Position numbers and translations under genes: made by a program | Assembly: GCA_964611295.1 (NCBI GenBank) | Contig: CAZSWV010000001.1 | Coordinates: 1-64,000 of the forward strand | Length of the DNA: 64,000 nucleotides | Source: B73-G16 sp964611295 | Lineage (GTDB): Bacteria; Desulfobacterota; B13-G15 | Direction: 5' to 3' | Notes under the pieces: model-generated | Database searches by the model: none | The model's input: the letters and a program-made list of their open reading frames with translations, nothing else | Told to the model about the DNA's origin: nothing | Shown: one piece after another, positions 49,773 through 58,090 of the stretch | How the letters are laid out: each line of letters begins with the position of its first letter | How positions within the stretch are numbered: position 1 is the first letter of the stretch

Positions 49773-51551
49773 ATGAAGGGCTATCATGGTAAGGCCTTGC
49801 AGGTGGATTTAAACACAGGTGAAATAAGGGAAGTAGGGATAGCGGAGGAACTTTTGAGGAGTTTTGTAGGCGGTTGTGGGTTGGCCGCTGTATTGCTCTA
49901 TAAACATCTCCATAAGGACCTCGATCCCCTTTCGCCTGAGGCCCCCCTTGCCTTCGCTACAGGTGTCTTTACTGGTTTTTCACCTTTTTCCGGACGTCTG
50001 GCGATCGGGGGCAGATCGCCTTTGACGAACCTTTGGGGTGAAACTACCGTTGGGGGGTTTTTTGCAGTTGAGCTTAAGCGTTTTGGGATAGATGTGCTCC
50101 TGGTTAAGGGGAAGGCGCAAAAGCCGGTATACCTTTGTCTCAAGGAAGGAAAGGCAGAGCTGAAGGATGCCTCGGACCTTTGGGGAAAGAAGGTTTCTGA
50201 AGTCTCTTCCCTTTTAAAGCAGAAAGAAGGGGAAAGGGTAAGGCTCCTCTGCATAGGTCCAGCAGGTGAAAGGCTTGTCAGGTTTTCGAGCATCATGGAT
50301 GAGAACCACAGGGCAGCGGGCAGGACCGGCCTTGGTGCGGTCATGGGGTCGAAGAACCTAAAGGCCATTGTAGTTCAGGGGAAGGAAGGACTTCCCGAGG
50401 TGGCCGACCAAGGAAGGTTAAAAGAGGTGTATTCACAGACCTTGGATAAGATCTCGGCAAATCCCGGAAGGGAACTCTGGCACACTTACGGTACCCTTAT
50501 GTACACTACACAGGGTTACGAATTGGGAGATACTCCTGCCAAGTACTTCCAAGAGGGGGTATTTCCGGCCTTTAGGATCTCCGGTGAAGCCATGTTGGAC
50601 AACTACGAGGTTAAAAACGAGGGTTGTGCCTTGTGTCCTGTCATATGTGGTCATCGGGTAAGGGGCGTCAAGATGGAATATGAGTCTGTGGCAGCCTTGG
50701 GTTCTAACTGTGGGGTATTCGACCTAGAGGGGCTCCTTGACGCCGTTGAGGTTTGTAACGAGATGGGGATGGACACGATATCCGCCGGGGTAACGGTGGG
50801 GTTTGCCATGTACCTGACCGAAAAGGGGGTCCTTAAGGATGGGATCCGCTGGGGCGACAGCAAGGCCGTGGTGAGGTTGTTGGAGCAGATAGCCTTGAGG
50901 GAAGGTATAGGTGACCTATGGGCGGAAGGGACCATGAGGGTAGCCGAGAGGTTAGGGGTTGATCCAGAGGAAGCGGCGCATGTAAAAGGGCTTGAGGTCC
51001 CTATGCATGATCCAAGGGCCTTCAGCATGCAAGGGCTGTGTTATGCCACAGGTGTCAGGGGAGCCTGTCACATGAGGTCTGACTACTTTACGGTGGACAT
51101 AGCTGCGGCCCCCATACCCGAATTAGGGGTTGTGCCAGGTGACAGGTTTGAAGAGAGCGAGCAAAAGGTCAAGATGATGGTAGTGCACCAGAACGTCAAG
51201 GAAGTTTGGAACTCAGGGGTTATATGTATGCTCGGTATGTTTGACATAAATGACCTGTGTACCTTTTACGGAGCTATAACGGGGATAGAGCTTAAGCCGC
51301 AAGATGTCTCCAATCTCGGTGAGAAGAGCTATATGTTGAAAAGGCTTCTGAACCTGAAGTTGGGGATGACAAAAGGTCATGAGAGGCTCCCCAAAGTTGT
51401 AACTATGCCCTTGAAGAAAGGGGGAACTAGGGGTTTTTCGCCCAACCTAAGTAAGACCCTTGAACTTTACTACAGGATTCGACAGCTAAAGGAGGACGGT
51501 TATCCTTCTGAGCAGAAATTGGAGGAACTTGGGCTGAAGGAGTTCGTGTAA
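49773..51551 (+). CDS. aor: Aldehyde:ferredoxin oxidoreductase (tungsten/molybdenum)
   Basis: 592 residues, family length about 600. Oxidises aldehydes to acids, reducing ferredoxin, with a bis-pyranopterin W/Mo cofactor and a [4Fe-4S] cluster. GFSPFSGRLAIGGRSPLTNL and DENHRAAGRTGLGAVMGSKN bind the cofactor; the cluster motif CALCPVICG supplies Cys 285, 288 and 292, with a fourth Cys near the C-terminal region (VICMLGMFD). MKGYHGKALQVDLNTGEI is a standard start. Cytoplasmic. It sits between the alcohol dehydrogenase and a MoaD-like gene. Confidence 0.93.
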   Translation: MKGYHGKALQVDLNTGEIREVGIAEELLRSFVGGCGLAAVLLYKHLHKDLDPLSPEAPLAFATGVFTGFSPFSGRLAIGGRSPLTNLWGETTVGGFFAVELKRFGIDVLLVKGKAQKPVYLCLKEGKAELKDASDLWGKKVSEVSSLLKQKEGERVRLLCIGPAGERLVRFSSIMDENHRAAGRTGLGAVMGSKNLKAIVVQGKEGLPEVADQGRLKEVYSQTLDKISANPGRELWHTYGTLMYTTQGYELGDTPAKYFQEGVFPAFRISGEAMLDNYEVKNEGCALCPVICGHRVRGVKMEYESVAALGSNCGVFDLEGLLDAVEVCNEMGMDTISAGVTVGFAMYLTEKGVLKDGIRWGDSKAVVRLLEQIALREGIGDLWAEGTMRVAERLGVDPEEAAHVKGLEVPMHDPRAFSMQGLCYATGVRGACHMRSDYFTVDIAAAPIPELGVVPGDRFEESEQKVKMMVVHQNVKEVWNSGVICMLGMFDINDLCTFYGAITGIELKPQDVSNLGEKSYMLKRLLNLKLGMTKGHERLPKVVTMPLKKGGTRGFSPNLSKTLELYYRIRQLKEDGYPSEQKLEELGLKEFV

Positions 51552-51559
51552 AAGGGCCG

Positions 51560-51838
51560 ATGCGCATAAGGGCTGTCCTTTCGGCTTTACAGTTCAAGGA
51601 CCTTTGGTCCAAGTTAGGGGGTAAGGTATTGGAATTGAATCTACCCGAAGGCAGTAGGCTTGAGGATGCCCTTCGCGTCTTATCGGAGAACCTAGGCCTT
51701 GACCTCATGGGGATGTTGGAAGGGAAAAAGGTGGTCCTTTTTTACCGTAATTCCGCAGTGTCGATCGATAAGGATAGGGAAAAGGACCTCAAGGAAGGGG
51801 AAGAACTTTTATTCATAACCCCTCTTATCGGGGGGTAA
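51560..51838 (+). CDS. MoaD/ThiS-like sulfur carrier
   Basis: 92 residues, a ubiquitin-like fold ending in the required Gly-Gly (LLFITPLIGG). MoaD thiocarboxylate supplies the sulfurs of pyranopterin. Next to the aldehyde oxidoreductase gene, as is common in AOR operons, it probably serves cofactor assembly for that enzyme. 8 nt after the AOR stop. Confidence 0.85.
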   Translation: MRIRAVLSALQFKDLWSKLGGKVLELNLPEGSRLEDALRVLSENLGLDLMGMLEGKKVVLFYRNSAVSIDKDREKDLKEGEELLFITPLIGG

Positions 51839-51859
51839 AACGCAAAAGGAGGTGGAGTT

Positions 51860-53080
51860 ATGGGAAGGGGTTTGAGGAAATGGTGTACGTTGGCCTTAGG
51901 ACTTATGGTCCTATTGGCCCTGGGTGTAGTCCAAGCTAAGGACAAGATAGTTATAGGCCAAGCATGGCCCCTTTCAGGACCTGGAGCAGGTGCTGCGAGG
52001 GTTTCAGGGGGAATGATATACGAGATGTGGGTAAAGGAAGTAAACAAGGCTGGTGGTATCTATGTAAAACAATATGGTAAGAAGTTGCCTGTTGAGCTCA
52101 AGATCTACGATAACGAGACCGATATAGGTAAGACCACCAAGTTGATAGAGAAGTTGATCCTCGAGGACAAGGTGGATTTCGTGCTTCCTCCCTGGGGTAC
52201 TGCTTTCCTTTATGCTGCTGCAAATATATGTAATAAATACGGTTATATACTTATCGGTGGACCAGGTGGAGCAGCCAAGCTAAAGGAGCTGGACTTACCG
52301 TATTTCTTCCAAGTATTGAACTTCTCTGAAACGCAGATGCCTGCCTTGGCCGAGATCTTCAAAGAGGTAGGGGTAAAAAGCATAGCTATGATATATCGCG
52401 GCGACTTACACGGTGTGGAGTACGCTGGCATTGCCGGTCCGGTTTTCAAACAGGCGGGCTTTCAAGTCAAGATGATGAAGTCCTTCCCTCCCGATGTCAC
52501 AAAGGACTTTACGCCATTTCTAAAAGAGGCCAAATCCATGGGGGTGGATGCCTTTTTGGCTGCTTGTTACCCACCTGAGGTCATAGCCATCACAGAGCAA
52601 GCGATAGCCACAGGGATCAACTTCAACGCCATGTGGTTCAGTGTGGGTCCTTATGACCCGGTGCTTTACAGGGACAATTTCGGCGTAAACGTAGTAGAAG
52701 GTGTAATGGGTGGTGGTGCTTGGAACCACAAATCATCACCAGGAGCCGCTGAACTGGTAAAGTTGCACAAACAGTATTATAAAGTGGAACCCGATTATTG
52801 GGGCGCCTTGTATTATTGGTCCTCGCTTCAGCACTTCCAGAAGGCCATAGAAAAGGCTGGGACCTTGGACCAGAAGGCCGTACGAGATGTTTTGGCGACT
52901 TCGAAGTTCGACACTGCCCTTGGCCCCTATTGGTATGACGAAAAGAGGATGTTGGCCAAAGAATGCCACCCAGGCGAAGTCGGACAGTGGCAAAAGGGGG
53001 TGTTTGAGGTCATAGACAAGAGCCCTAAGAGGACGGCCAAACCCCTTTATCCTAAGCCTGCGTGGCCTACTAAGAAGTAA
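51860..53080 (+). CDS. ABC transporter periplasmic binding protein, branched-chain type (copy 1)
   Basis: 406 residues with an N-terminal signal peptide (LALGLMVLLALGVVQA, cleavage after AQA-like VQA). The mature protein is a type I periplasmic binding fold of the LivJ/HBT family: IVIGQAWPLSGPGAGAARVS, LILEDKVDFVLPPWGTAFLY and SVGPYDPVLYRDNFGVNVVE. The AGGAGGTGG ribosome site is strong. Such proteins carry amino acids but also aromatics, amides and urea, so the ligand is not set by family. A second, similar copy begins at 62832. Confidence 0.9.
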   Translation: MGRGLRKWCTLALGLMVLLALGVVQAKDKIVIGQAWPLSGPGAGAARVSGGMIYEMWVKEVNKAGGIYVKQYGKKLPVELKIYDNETDIGKTTKLIEKLILEDKVDFVLPPWGTAFLYAAANICNKYGYILIGGPGGAAKLKELDLPYFFQVLNFSETQMPALAEIFKEVGVKSIAMIYRGDLHGVEYAGIAGPVFKQAGFQVKMMKSFPPDVTKDFTPFLKEAKSMGVDAFLAACYPPEVIAITEQAIATGINFNAMWFSVGPYDPVLYRDNFGVNVVEGVMGGGAWNHKSSPGAAELVKLHKQYYKVEPDYWGALYYWSSLQHFQKAIEKAGTLDQKAVRDVLATSKFDTALGPYWYDEKRMLAKECHPGEVGQWQKGVFEVIDKSPKRTAKPLYPKPAWPTKK

Positions 53081-53098
53081 GGTATCAATTAGAGTAGA

Positions 53099-53129
53099 GG
53101 GCAGGGGGTGAGGAGACCACCCCCTGCCC
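53099..53129 (+). terminator. Strong hairpin between binding-protein and permease genes
   Basis: Perfect 12-bp GC-rich stem GGGCAGGGGGTG / CACCCCCTGCCC with a 7-nt loop, 18 nt after the binding-protein stop. No T-run follows, so it is more likely a 3' stabiliser or partial attenuator that raises binding-protein mRNA over the permease genes than a full terminator. Confidence 0.6.
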
Positions 53130-53168
53130 AATAGGGTGGGTTCGAAAAAAGGCCAAAGGGGTAGGAGG

Positions 53169-54041
53169 ATGGTCTTATTACTGAACGTGGTAATCGGCGG
53201 GCTTTTAATGGGTGGTATTTATGCCCTTGCCTCTGTGGGGTTGAGCATGCAATATGGCGTGGGACGGGTACTGAACATAGCCCACGGGGAATTCCTGATG
53301 ATAGGGGCCTTTTTGGCCTGGACCTTTTATACGAACTGGGCCATAAGTCCATTGCTTACCCTTCCTTGTGCCGCAGCTTTTTTGTTCCTTATAGGTTTTT
53401 CACTTGATAGGAGCCTTTTTTCGCGGTTGCGGTACGTATCGCCTTCTATTGAGGCCTTTGAGGCAAGTTCCCTTATGGCGTGTTTTGGGCTTCAGTTTAT
53501 CATCCAGAACATCGCCATCCTCATCTGGGGGGCTGAATTACGGGGATATAACTACCTGGCCGTACCGGTCAACATAGGTGGTGCGGTCTTTGGGGCAAAT
53601 AGGCTCATAACTTTGGCCTTTGCCCTGGGGATAAGTTTCGTATTTTACCTTTTCTTGTCCAAGACTCGGCAGGGTAAGGCTATAAGGGCTTCTTCACAGG
53701 ACATATATGCTGCAGGGCTCATGGGGATAGATATAAAACACGTCTTAAGCCTTTGTTTTGCGTTTGGCGCCATGCTTGCTGGGGTAGCGGGGATACTGAT
53801 AAGCATGATGTACAGCATTCAGACCACCATGGGCATGGAATATACCGTTATAGCTTTAATTGTGATCGTCCTTGGGGGATTAGGCAGTATAACGGGTAGC
53901 CTTATAGGTGGTTTTATCCTTGGTACCATTGGGAGCATTATGAGCTATGTTGAACCAGGGCTGACCCTAGTGGCTTACTACGTGTTGTTTATGATCCTAC
54001 TGTTGATAAAGCCTACAGGGCTTATGGGGAGTGGGCGATGA
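53169..54041 (+). CDS. Branched-chain-type ABC transporter permease (LivH-like)
   Basis: 290 residues from the ATG at 53169, preceded by GGGGTAGGAGG; a GTG at 53136 would add 11 residues. About eight membrane helices. LMGGIYALASVGLSMQYGVG and GRVLNIAHGEFLMIGAF are LivH motifs; the EAA-like region is RASSQDIYAAGLMGI. Pairs with LivM-like to form the membrane channel. Confidence 0.92.
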   Translation: MVLLLNVVIGGLLMGGIYALASVGLSMQYGVGRVLNIAHGEFLMIGAFLAWTFYTNWAISPLLTLPCAAAFLFLIGFSLDRSLFSRLRYVSPSIEAFEASSLMACFGLQFIIQNIAILIWGAELRGYNYLAVPVNIGGAVFGANRLITLAFALGISFVFYLFLSKTRQGKAIRASSQDIYAAGLMGIDIKHVLSLCFAFGAMLAGVAGILISMMYSIQTTMGMEYTVIALIVIVLGGLGSITGSLIGGFILGTIGSIMSYVEPGLTLVAYYVLFMILLLIKPTGLMGSGR

Positions 54042-54967
54042 AGATACCTAAGGCGGTGGGATTAGGAGGTTTGCTAGTCTTCTTAAGTATCCTCCCTACT
54101 ATAGGTTCCCCATATTCCATAGTTCTTTTAAGCAATATCTTCATGTACATCGTCCTTACCGTAAGTTGGGTGCTGTTTTCGGCTCCTACAGGGTATATAT
54201 CTTTGGCATCGGCTGCCTTTTTCGGAGCAGGGATATACTCAGCAGCTGTGCTAAGTTTCAAAGTCCCCTTTGTGATTATTGTGGCAATAGGTGCATCAGT
54301 GGGATTCCTTCTGGCGTTGTTTATAGGAGTCCTTACCCTGAGACTTAAAGGCATATACTTTGCTATGTTCACCTTCGGCTTTGTAGAGTTACTCCTCCAT
54401 TTCGTACTCTGGTATGAAGCGAATATTACAGGTACCACGGGAAGAGTGGTGATGACGCTTTCTAATAAAGAGGTATATTATTTGATGCTTGTTTTATGCG
54501 TGTTGCTTATAACAGTAACATACCTTGTTCACCGTTCACGTTATGGAATAGCTTTACGTAGCATAGGCCAAAACGAAATAGCTTCAGAGCATGTGGGAGT
54601 AAACGTTGTTAAACTTAAAGTTATCACCTATGCCCTCAGTGCGGCATTTGTGAGTGCTGCAGGTGTAATTATGGCGACAAGGTGGACATACATTGATCCG
54701 AAGATAGCCTTTAATCCCCTTTATTCCTTTATACCTATCTTTATGGCTATATTCGGAGGGGTCAGGTATTTATATGGCCCTATAATTGGGGCTATTGTGT
54801 TTACTTATCTGCAGGAAGTCCTTACCACGCGTTTCCCCTATTATTACATGTTGACCTTTGGCCTTCTTATGGTGCTTATAATCGCGTATATGCCTGAAGG
54901 TATAACTGGGATCATTAGGACCTTATTGAAGCGAAAGGAGGTGGAGGCAGGACATGGCCTTGCTTGA
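54038..54967 (+). CDS. Branched-chain-type ABC transporter permease (LivM-like)
   Basis: 309 residues, about ten membrane helices. WVLFSAPTGYISLASAAFFG, GIYFAMFTFGFVELLLHFVL and ALRSIGQNEIASEHVGVNVV are LivM signatures. The ATGA overlap with the LivH gene and 14-nt overlap with the LivG gene show translational coupling. Somewhat richer in A+T codons than its neighbours in the middle. Confidence 0.92.
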   Translation: MKIPKAVGLGGLLVFLSILPTIGSPYSIVLLSNIFMYIVLTVSWVLFSAPTGYISLASAAFFGAGIYSAAVLSFKVPFVIIVAIGASVGFLLALFIGVLTLRLKGIYFAMFTFGFVELLLHFVLWYEANITGTTGRVVMTLSNKEVYYLMLVLCVLLITVTYLVHRSRYGIALRSIGQNEIASEHVGVNVVKLKVITYALSAAFVSAAGVIMATRWTYIDPKIAFNPLYSFIPIFMAIFGGVRYLYGPIIGAIVFTYLQEVLTTRFPYYYMLTFGLLMVLIIAYMPEGITGIIRTLLKRKEVEAGHGLA

Positions 54968-55688
54968 GGGAAAAGGGGTTACCAAGGCCTTTGGCGGTCT
55001 CATAGCGGTGAACAAGGTGGATTTCAGGATCGAAAAAGGGGAAATCGTGGGTTTGATCGGTCCAAATGGGGCTGGTAAGACCACCCTTTTTAACCTGATT
55101 TCTGGGGCCATTAAGCTTGACAGGGGTGAGATCGCGCTTGAAGGCAAAAAGATAAGCGGCCGTGGGCCTCATGAGATATGTAGGATGGGTATTGCGAGGA
55201 CCTTCCAAGACGTTAAGGTCTTTGGGAACATGAGCGTACTGGAGAACGTGCTCCTTGGGGCGGTATTCGGAGGAAAGGACGGGAGGTCTATGAGGGAAGC
55301 CCAAAAGGTGGCGATGGAGGAAATTGAGTTCTGTGGGCTTAAAGGGTTTGAGAAAGCCTTAGCTAAGGATATTCCCCTGGCCTATCAGAAAAGGCTCGAG
55401 GTGGCTAGGGCTTTAGCTACAAGGCCTAAACTCCTCATGTTGGATGAGTTGATGGCAGGTTTAAATCCCACTGAGACCCAAGAAGCCATGGATTTGGTCA
55501 AGGCGATAAGGGAAAGGGGGATCACAGTTTTCATGATAGAACATGTCCTTCGTGCCATCATGAACATATGCGAGAGGGTGATGGTGTTGCATTATGGGGA
55601 AAAGATAGCCGAAGGCACGCCCCAGGAGGTCTGCTCGAACCCTAAGGTCGTGGAAGTCTATTTGGGGGAGAAGGTATGCTTCGAGTAG
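54954..55688 (+). CDS. ABC transporter ATP-binding protein (LivG-like)
   Basis: 244 residues. Walker A GPNGAGKTTLFNLISGAIK, the long LivG insert with GIARTFQDVKVFGNMSVLEN, Walker B LLMLDELMAGLNPTETQEA and the H-loop FMIEHVLRAI. The ABC signature is degenerate: LAYQKRLEVARAL replaces the usual LSGGQ/LPYG form. Energises the importer. 13-nt overlap with the LivF gene. Confidence 0.92.
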   Translation: MALLEGKGVTKAFGGLIAVNKVDFRIEKGEIVGLIGPNGAGKTTLFNLISGAIKLDRGEIALEGKKISGRGPHEICRMGIARTFQDVKVFGNMSVLENVLLGAVFGGKDGRSMREAQKVAMEEIEFCGLKGFEKALAKDIPLAYQKRLEVARALATRPKLLMLDELMAGLNPTETQEAMDLVKAIRERGITVFMIEHVLRAIMNICERVMVLHYGEKIAEGTPQEVCSNPKVVEVYLGEKVCFE

Positions 55689-56380
55689 AAAAGTTGAGCG
55701 TAGCCTTTGGGAAAATCCGGGTTTTATGGGATGTCTCCTTAAGTGTCAACGAAGGCGAGATAGTGGCTATCATCGGGGCCAATGGCGCTGGTAAGACCAC
55801 TTTGCTGAATGCCATTTCTGGTTTAGTCAAGCCTTTGTCCGGTACCATTGAGTTTATGGGACAACGGATCGATCACCTCCCGCCCCACAAGATCGTGGAG
55901 ATGGGCATTGTACACATACCTGAAGGGGGAAAGCTGTTCATGGAGATGAACGTGAAGGAGAACTTGGAAATGGGGGCCTTTCCCCCAAGGGCTTGGAAGG
56001 ATAGGGAAAAGGAGGCACAGAAGCTTTACGAACTCTTTCCCCGTTTGAAAGAGAGACAAAGGCAATTGGCGAGGACCTTGAGCGGAGGCGAAAGGCAGAT
56101 GTTGGCCATAGCCCGCGGTTTGATGTCGAGGCCACGGCTTTGTATGTTCGACGAACCTTCCTATGGGCTTGCTCCGTTGGTGGTGAGGGAGATCATGGAG
56201 GTGATAAAGACGTTACCTGCAAAAGGGATTTCTGTGCTTTTAGTGGAGCAAAACGTCAACCTCGCCCTCGAAGTGGCACACAGGGGTTATGTGCTTGAGA
56301 ATGGACGGATAGTATTAGAGGGGCCAAGCCATGAACTTTTGCAGACGGAGATGATAAAAAAGGCCTATTTAGGCATGTGA
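55676..56380 (+). CDS. ABC transporter ATP-binding protein (LivF-like)
   Basis: 234 residues. Walker A GANGAGKTTLLNAISGLVK, signature LSGGERQMLAIARGLMSRPR, Walker B LCMFDEPSYGLAPLVVREIM and H-loop LLVEQNVNLALEVAHRGYVL. Second ATPase of the heterodimer. Completes a full five-gene importer with the genes just upstream. Confidence 0.93.
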   Translation: MLRVEKLSVAFGKIRVLWDVSLSVNEGEIVAIIGANGAGKTTLLNAISGLVKPLSGTIEFMGQRIDHLPPHKIVEMGIVHIPEGGKLFMEMNVKENLEMGAFPPRAWKDREKEAQKLYELFPRLKERQRQLARTLSGGERQMLAIARGLMSRPRLCMFDEPSYGLAPLVVREIMEVIKTLPAKGISVLLVEQNVNLALEVAHRGYVLENGRIVLEGPSHELLQTEMIKKAYLGM

Positions 56381-56402
56381 AAATAAAAAGAGGAGGTGTG
56401 AG

Positions 56403-57353
56403 ATGGGCGTAAAGGGTAAGGGTTTGAGGGTTATTTTGGGGGTTTTATTGATGATGTGCCTTTTTGTGGTCTCAGCTTATGCGAAAAGGGAAATAGATCC
56501 TTTGGTGTCACCGGATTGGGTTGGGGCCAATATCGTAAACCCAAAGTTAGTGATCCTTGATGTGAGGAGCGCTCAGGAATATGCCAAAGGGCACATACCT
56601 GGCGCCATAAATGTCCCAGTGGCTTTTCCGGCTTCGGCATGGACTGCGCCAAAGGGCAACGTGGTATTCGAAGTGCCTCCTGACGAAGAGCTCGTAAAGA
56701 CCATACGCAATGCCGGTATCAAAGAGGACTCATGGGTGGTGATAGTGGGTAGGACCACAGGACCCATGCCCTATTACGCCATGGCTGATGCTACACGGGT
56801 TGCCATAACCTTGCTTTATGCGGGTATTGAGAACGTGGCCATAATGGAAGGTGGATTCGACAAGTGGGTGTGGGAAGGGAAGCCCGTTTCAAAAGTAGCC
56901 GAAAAACCTAAGCCTAGCGACTTCAAGGGCAACTTCAAAAAGGAGATGTTCGCCACCAAGGAAGAGGTACTAGAGAAGATTGGGAAGGCTGTGATCATAG
57001 ATTCCCGCGATGCCGATGTTTATTTCGGAGTGAAAACGGAGCCTTGGAGCCCAAGGCCTGGTCACATCCCAACGGCTAAAAGTCTCCCTACGCCTTGGTT
57101 GTGGGACATGAGGAAGGACTACGGTGTGTACCGTGAAAGGGAGGTGTTGGCCGAAATGGTGAAGACCTTAATAGGGGAACCAACTGCTGACAAAGAGGTC
57201 ATCGTATATTGTGGCGTGGGTGGTTATGCCAGCACCATGTACTTTGTCTTAAAGGAGGTCCTCGGTTATCCCAATGTGAAGATGTACGATGGTTCAGCTC
57301 AAGAGTGGAACCTAGATCCAAATGCGCCTTTGGTGAAGTTCAAATGGGAATAA
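56403..57353 (+). CDS. Exported double-rhodanese sulfurtransferase
   Basis: 316 residues. The signal peptide has core VILGVLLMMCLFVVSAYA. Two rhodanese domains follow: the N-terminal one (LVILDVRSAQEYAKGHIPGA) lacks a catalytic Cys in its loop (VIVGRTTGPMPYYAMAD), while the C-terminal one (AVIIDSRDADVYFG) has the active loop VIVYCGVGGYASTMYFVLKE. This is the thiosulfate:cyanide/3-mercaptopyruvate sulfurtransferase arrangement, which moves sulfane sulfur, here outside the cytoplasm. It lies between importer and methyl-transfer genes, 22 nt after the LivF gene. Its role in the pathway is unclear. Confidence 0.88.
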   Translation: MGVKGKGLRVILGVLLMMCLFVVSAYAKREIDPLVSPDWVGANIVNPKLVILDVRSAQEYAKGHIPGAINVPVAFPASAWTAPKGNVVFEVPPDEELVKTIRNAGIKEDSWVVIVGRTTGPMPYYAMADATRVAITLLYAGIENVAIMEGGFDKWVWEGKPVSKVAEKPKPSDFKGNFKKEMFATKEEVLEKIGKAVIIDSRDADVYFGVKTEPWSPRPGHIPTAKSLPTPWLWDMRKDYGVYREREVLAEMVKTLIGEPTADKEVIVYCGVGGYASTMYFVLKEVLGYPNVKMYDGSAQEWNLDPNAPLVKFKWE

Positions 57354-57409
57354 GAAAGGGCTGATTGAGATATAAAAAGACCAAATCGAAAAAAACGGAG
57401 GTGTAGAGG

Positions 57410-58045
57410 ATGGCGGGGGATTTAGTGCAGGCAATAGCTGACTTACAGGAAGATGAAGCCTTAAAGATCGTAAAGGAGCGCTTGGAGGCCGGGGAGGATC
57501 CCCTCAAGATCCTAGAAGATGCGCGGACTGGACTTGAAATTGTAGGAAAGCGTTTTGCAAGTGGTGAGTATTTCATTCCAGATCTTATATATTCAGGCGA
57601 GATAATGAGCCAAATTACCGAAATAGTTAAGCCTAAGATCGGAGAAGTCCAGCGCGAGGCCAAAAAATTGGGCAAGGTGGTAATTGGTACTGTAGCGGGT
57701 GATATCCATGACATAGGCAAGAACATAGTGGTGTTCATGCTTGAGGTAAACGGTTTTGAAGTGCACGACCTTGGTGTGGATGTGCCGCCTGAGAAGTTCG
57801 TCCAGAAGGTGAAGGAGACCGGTGCCACAATTTTGGGGTTAAGCGGTTTCCTTACCTTGGCCTTTGATTCCATGAAGAGGACCATAGAGGCCTTAAAAGA
57901 GGCTGGCCTTAGGGAAAGGGTAAAGGTGATGATAGGGGGTGGACAGGTCACTGAAGAGGTAAGGAAGTATACAGGTGCCGATGCCTATGGCAAAGACGCT
58001 ATGGCGGCTGTGACCATTGCCAAAAGTTGGGTAGGGGCGGCTTAG
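57410..58045 (+). CDS. Corrinoid (B12-binding) methyl-carrier protein, MtaC/MtvC type
   Basis: 211 residues, ribosome site GGAGGTG. The N-terminal helical cap (about 1-85) has FASGEYFIPDLIYSGEIMSQ; the Rossmann B12 domain has the base-off motif VAGDIHDIGKNIVVFMLEVN, with the cobalt-ligand His at residue 100, then DLGVDVPPEKFVQKVKE and LSGFLTLAFDSMK; VKVMIGGGQVTEEV is at the end. It shuttles the methyl group between the UroD-like methyltransferase and the tetrahydrofolate methyltransferase in this operon. Confidence 0.94.
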   Translation: MAGDLVQAIADLQEDEALKIVKERLEAGEDPLKILEDARTGLEIVGKRFASGEYFIPDLIYSGEIMSQITEIVKPKIGEVQREAKKLGKVVIGTVAGDIHDIGKNIVVFMLEVNGFEVHDLGVDVPPEKFVQKVKETGATILGLSGFLTLAFDSMKRTIEALKEAGLRERVKVMIGGGQVTEEVRKYTGADAYGKDAMAAVTIAKSWVGAA

Positions 58046-58090
58046 AATTGGCCTTACCCCTGTGAAAACCAAGTTAAGGAGGTTACGAGG

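Noticed and set aside
53099..53129. Rho-independent terminator ending the operon after the first binding protein.
   Set aside because: The stem is perfect but no T-run follows, and the permease gene starts 40 nt later on the same strand. Kept as a stabiliser or attenuator only.
57354..57409. Possible cobalamin riboswitch ahead of the corrinoid protein gene.
   Set aside because: The gap is only 56 nt, too short for a B12 riboswitch, and no B12-box-like sequence is seen.
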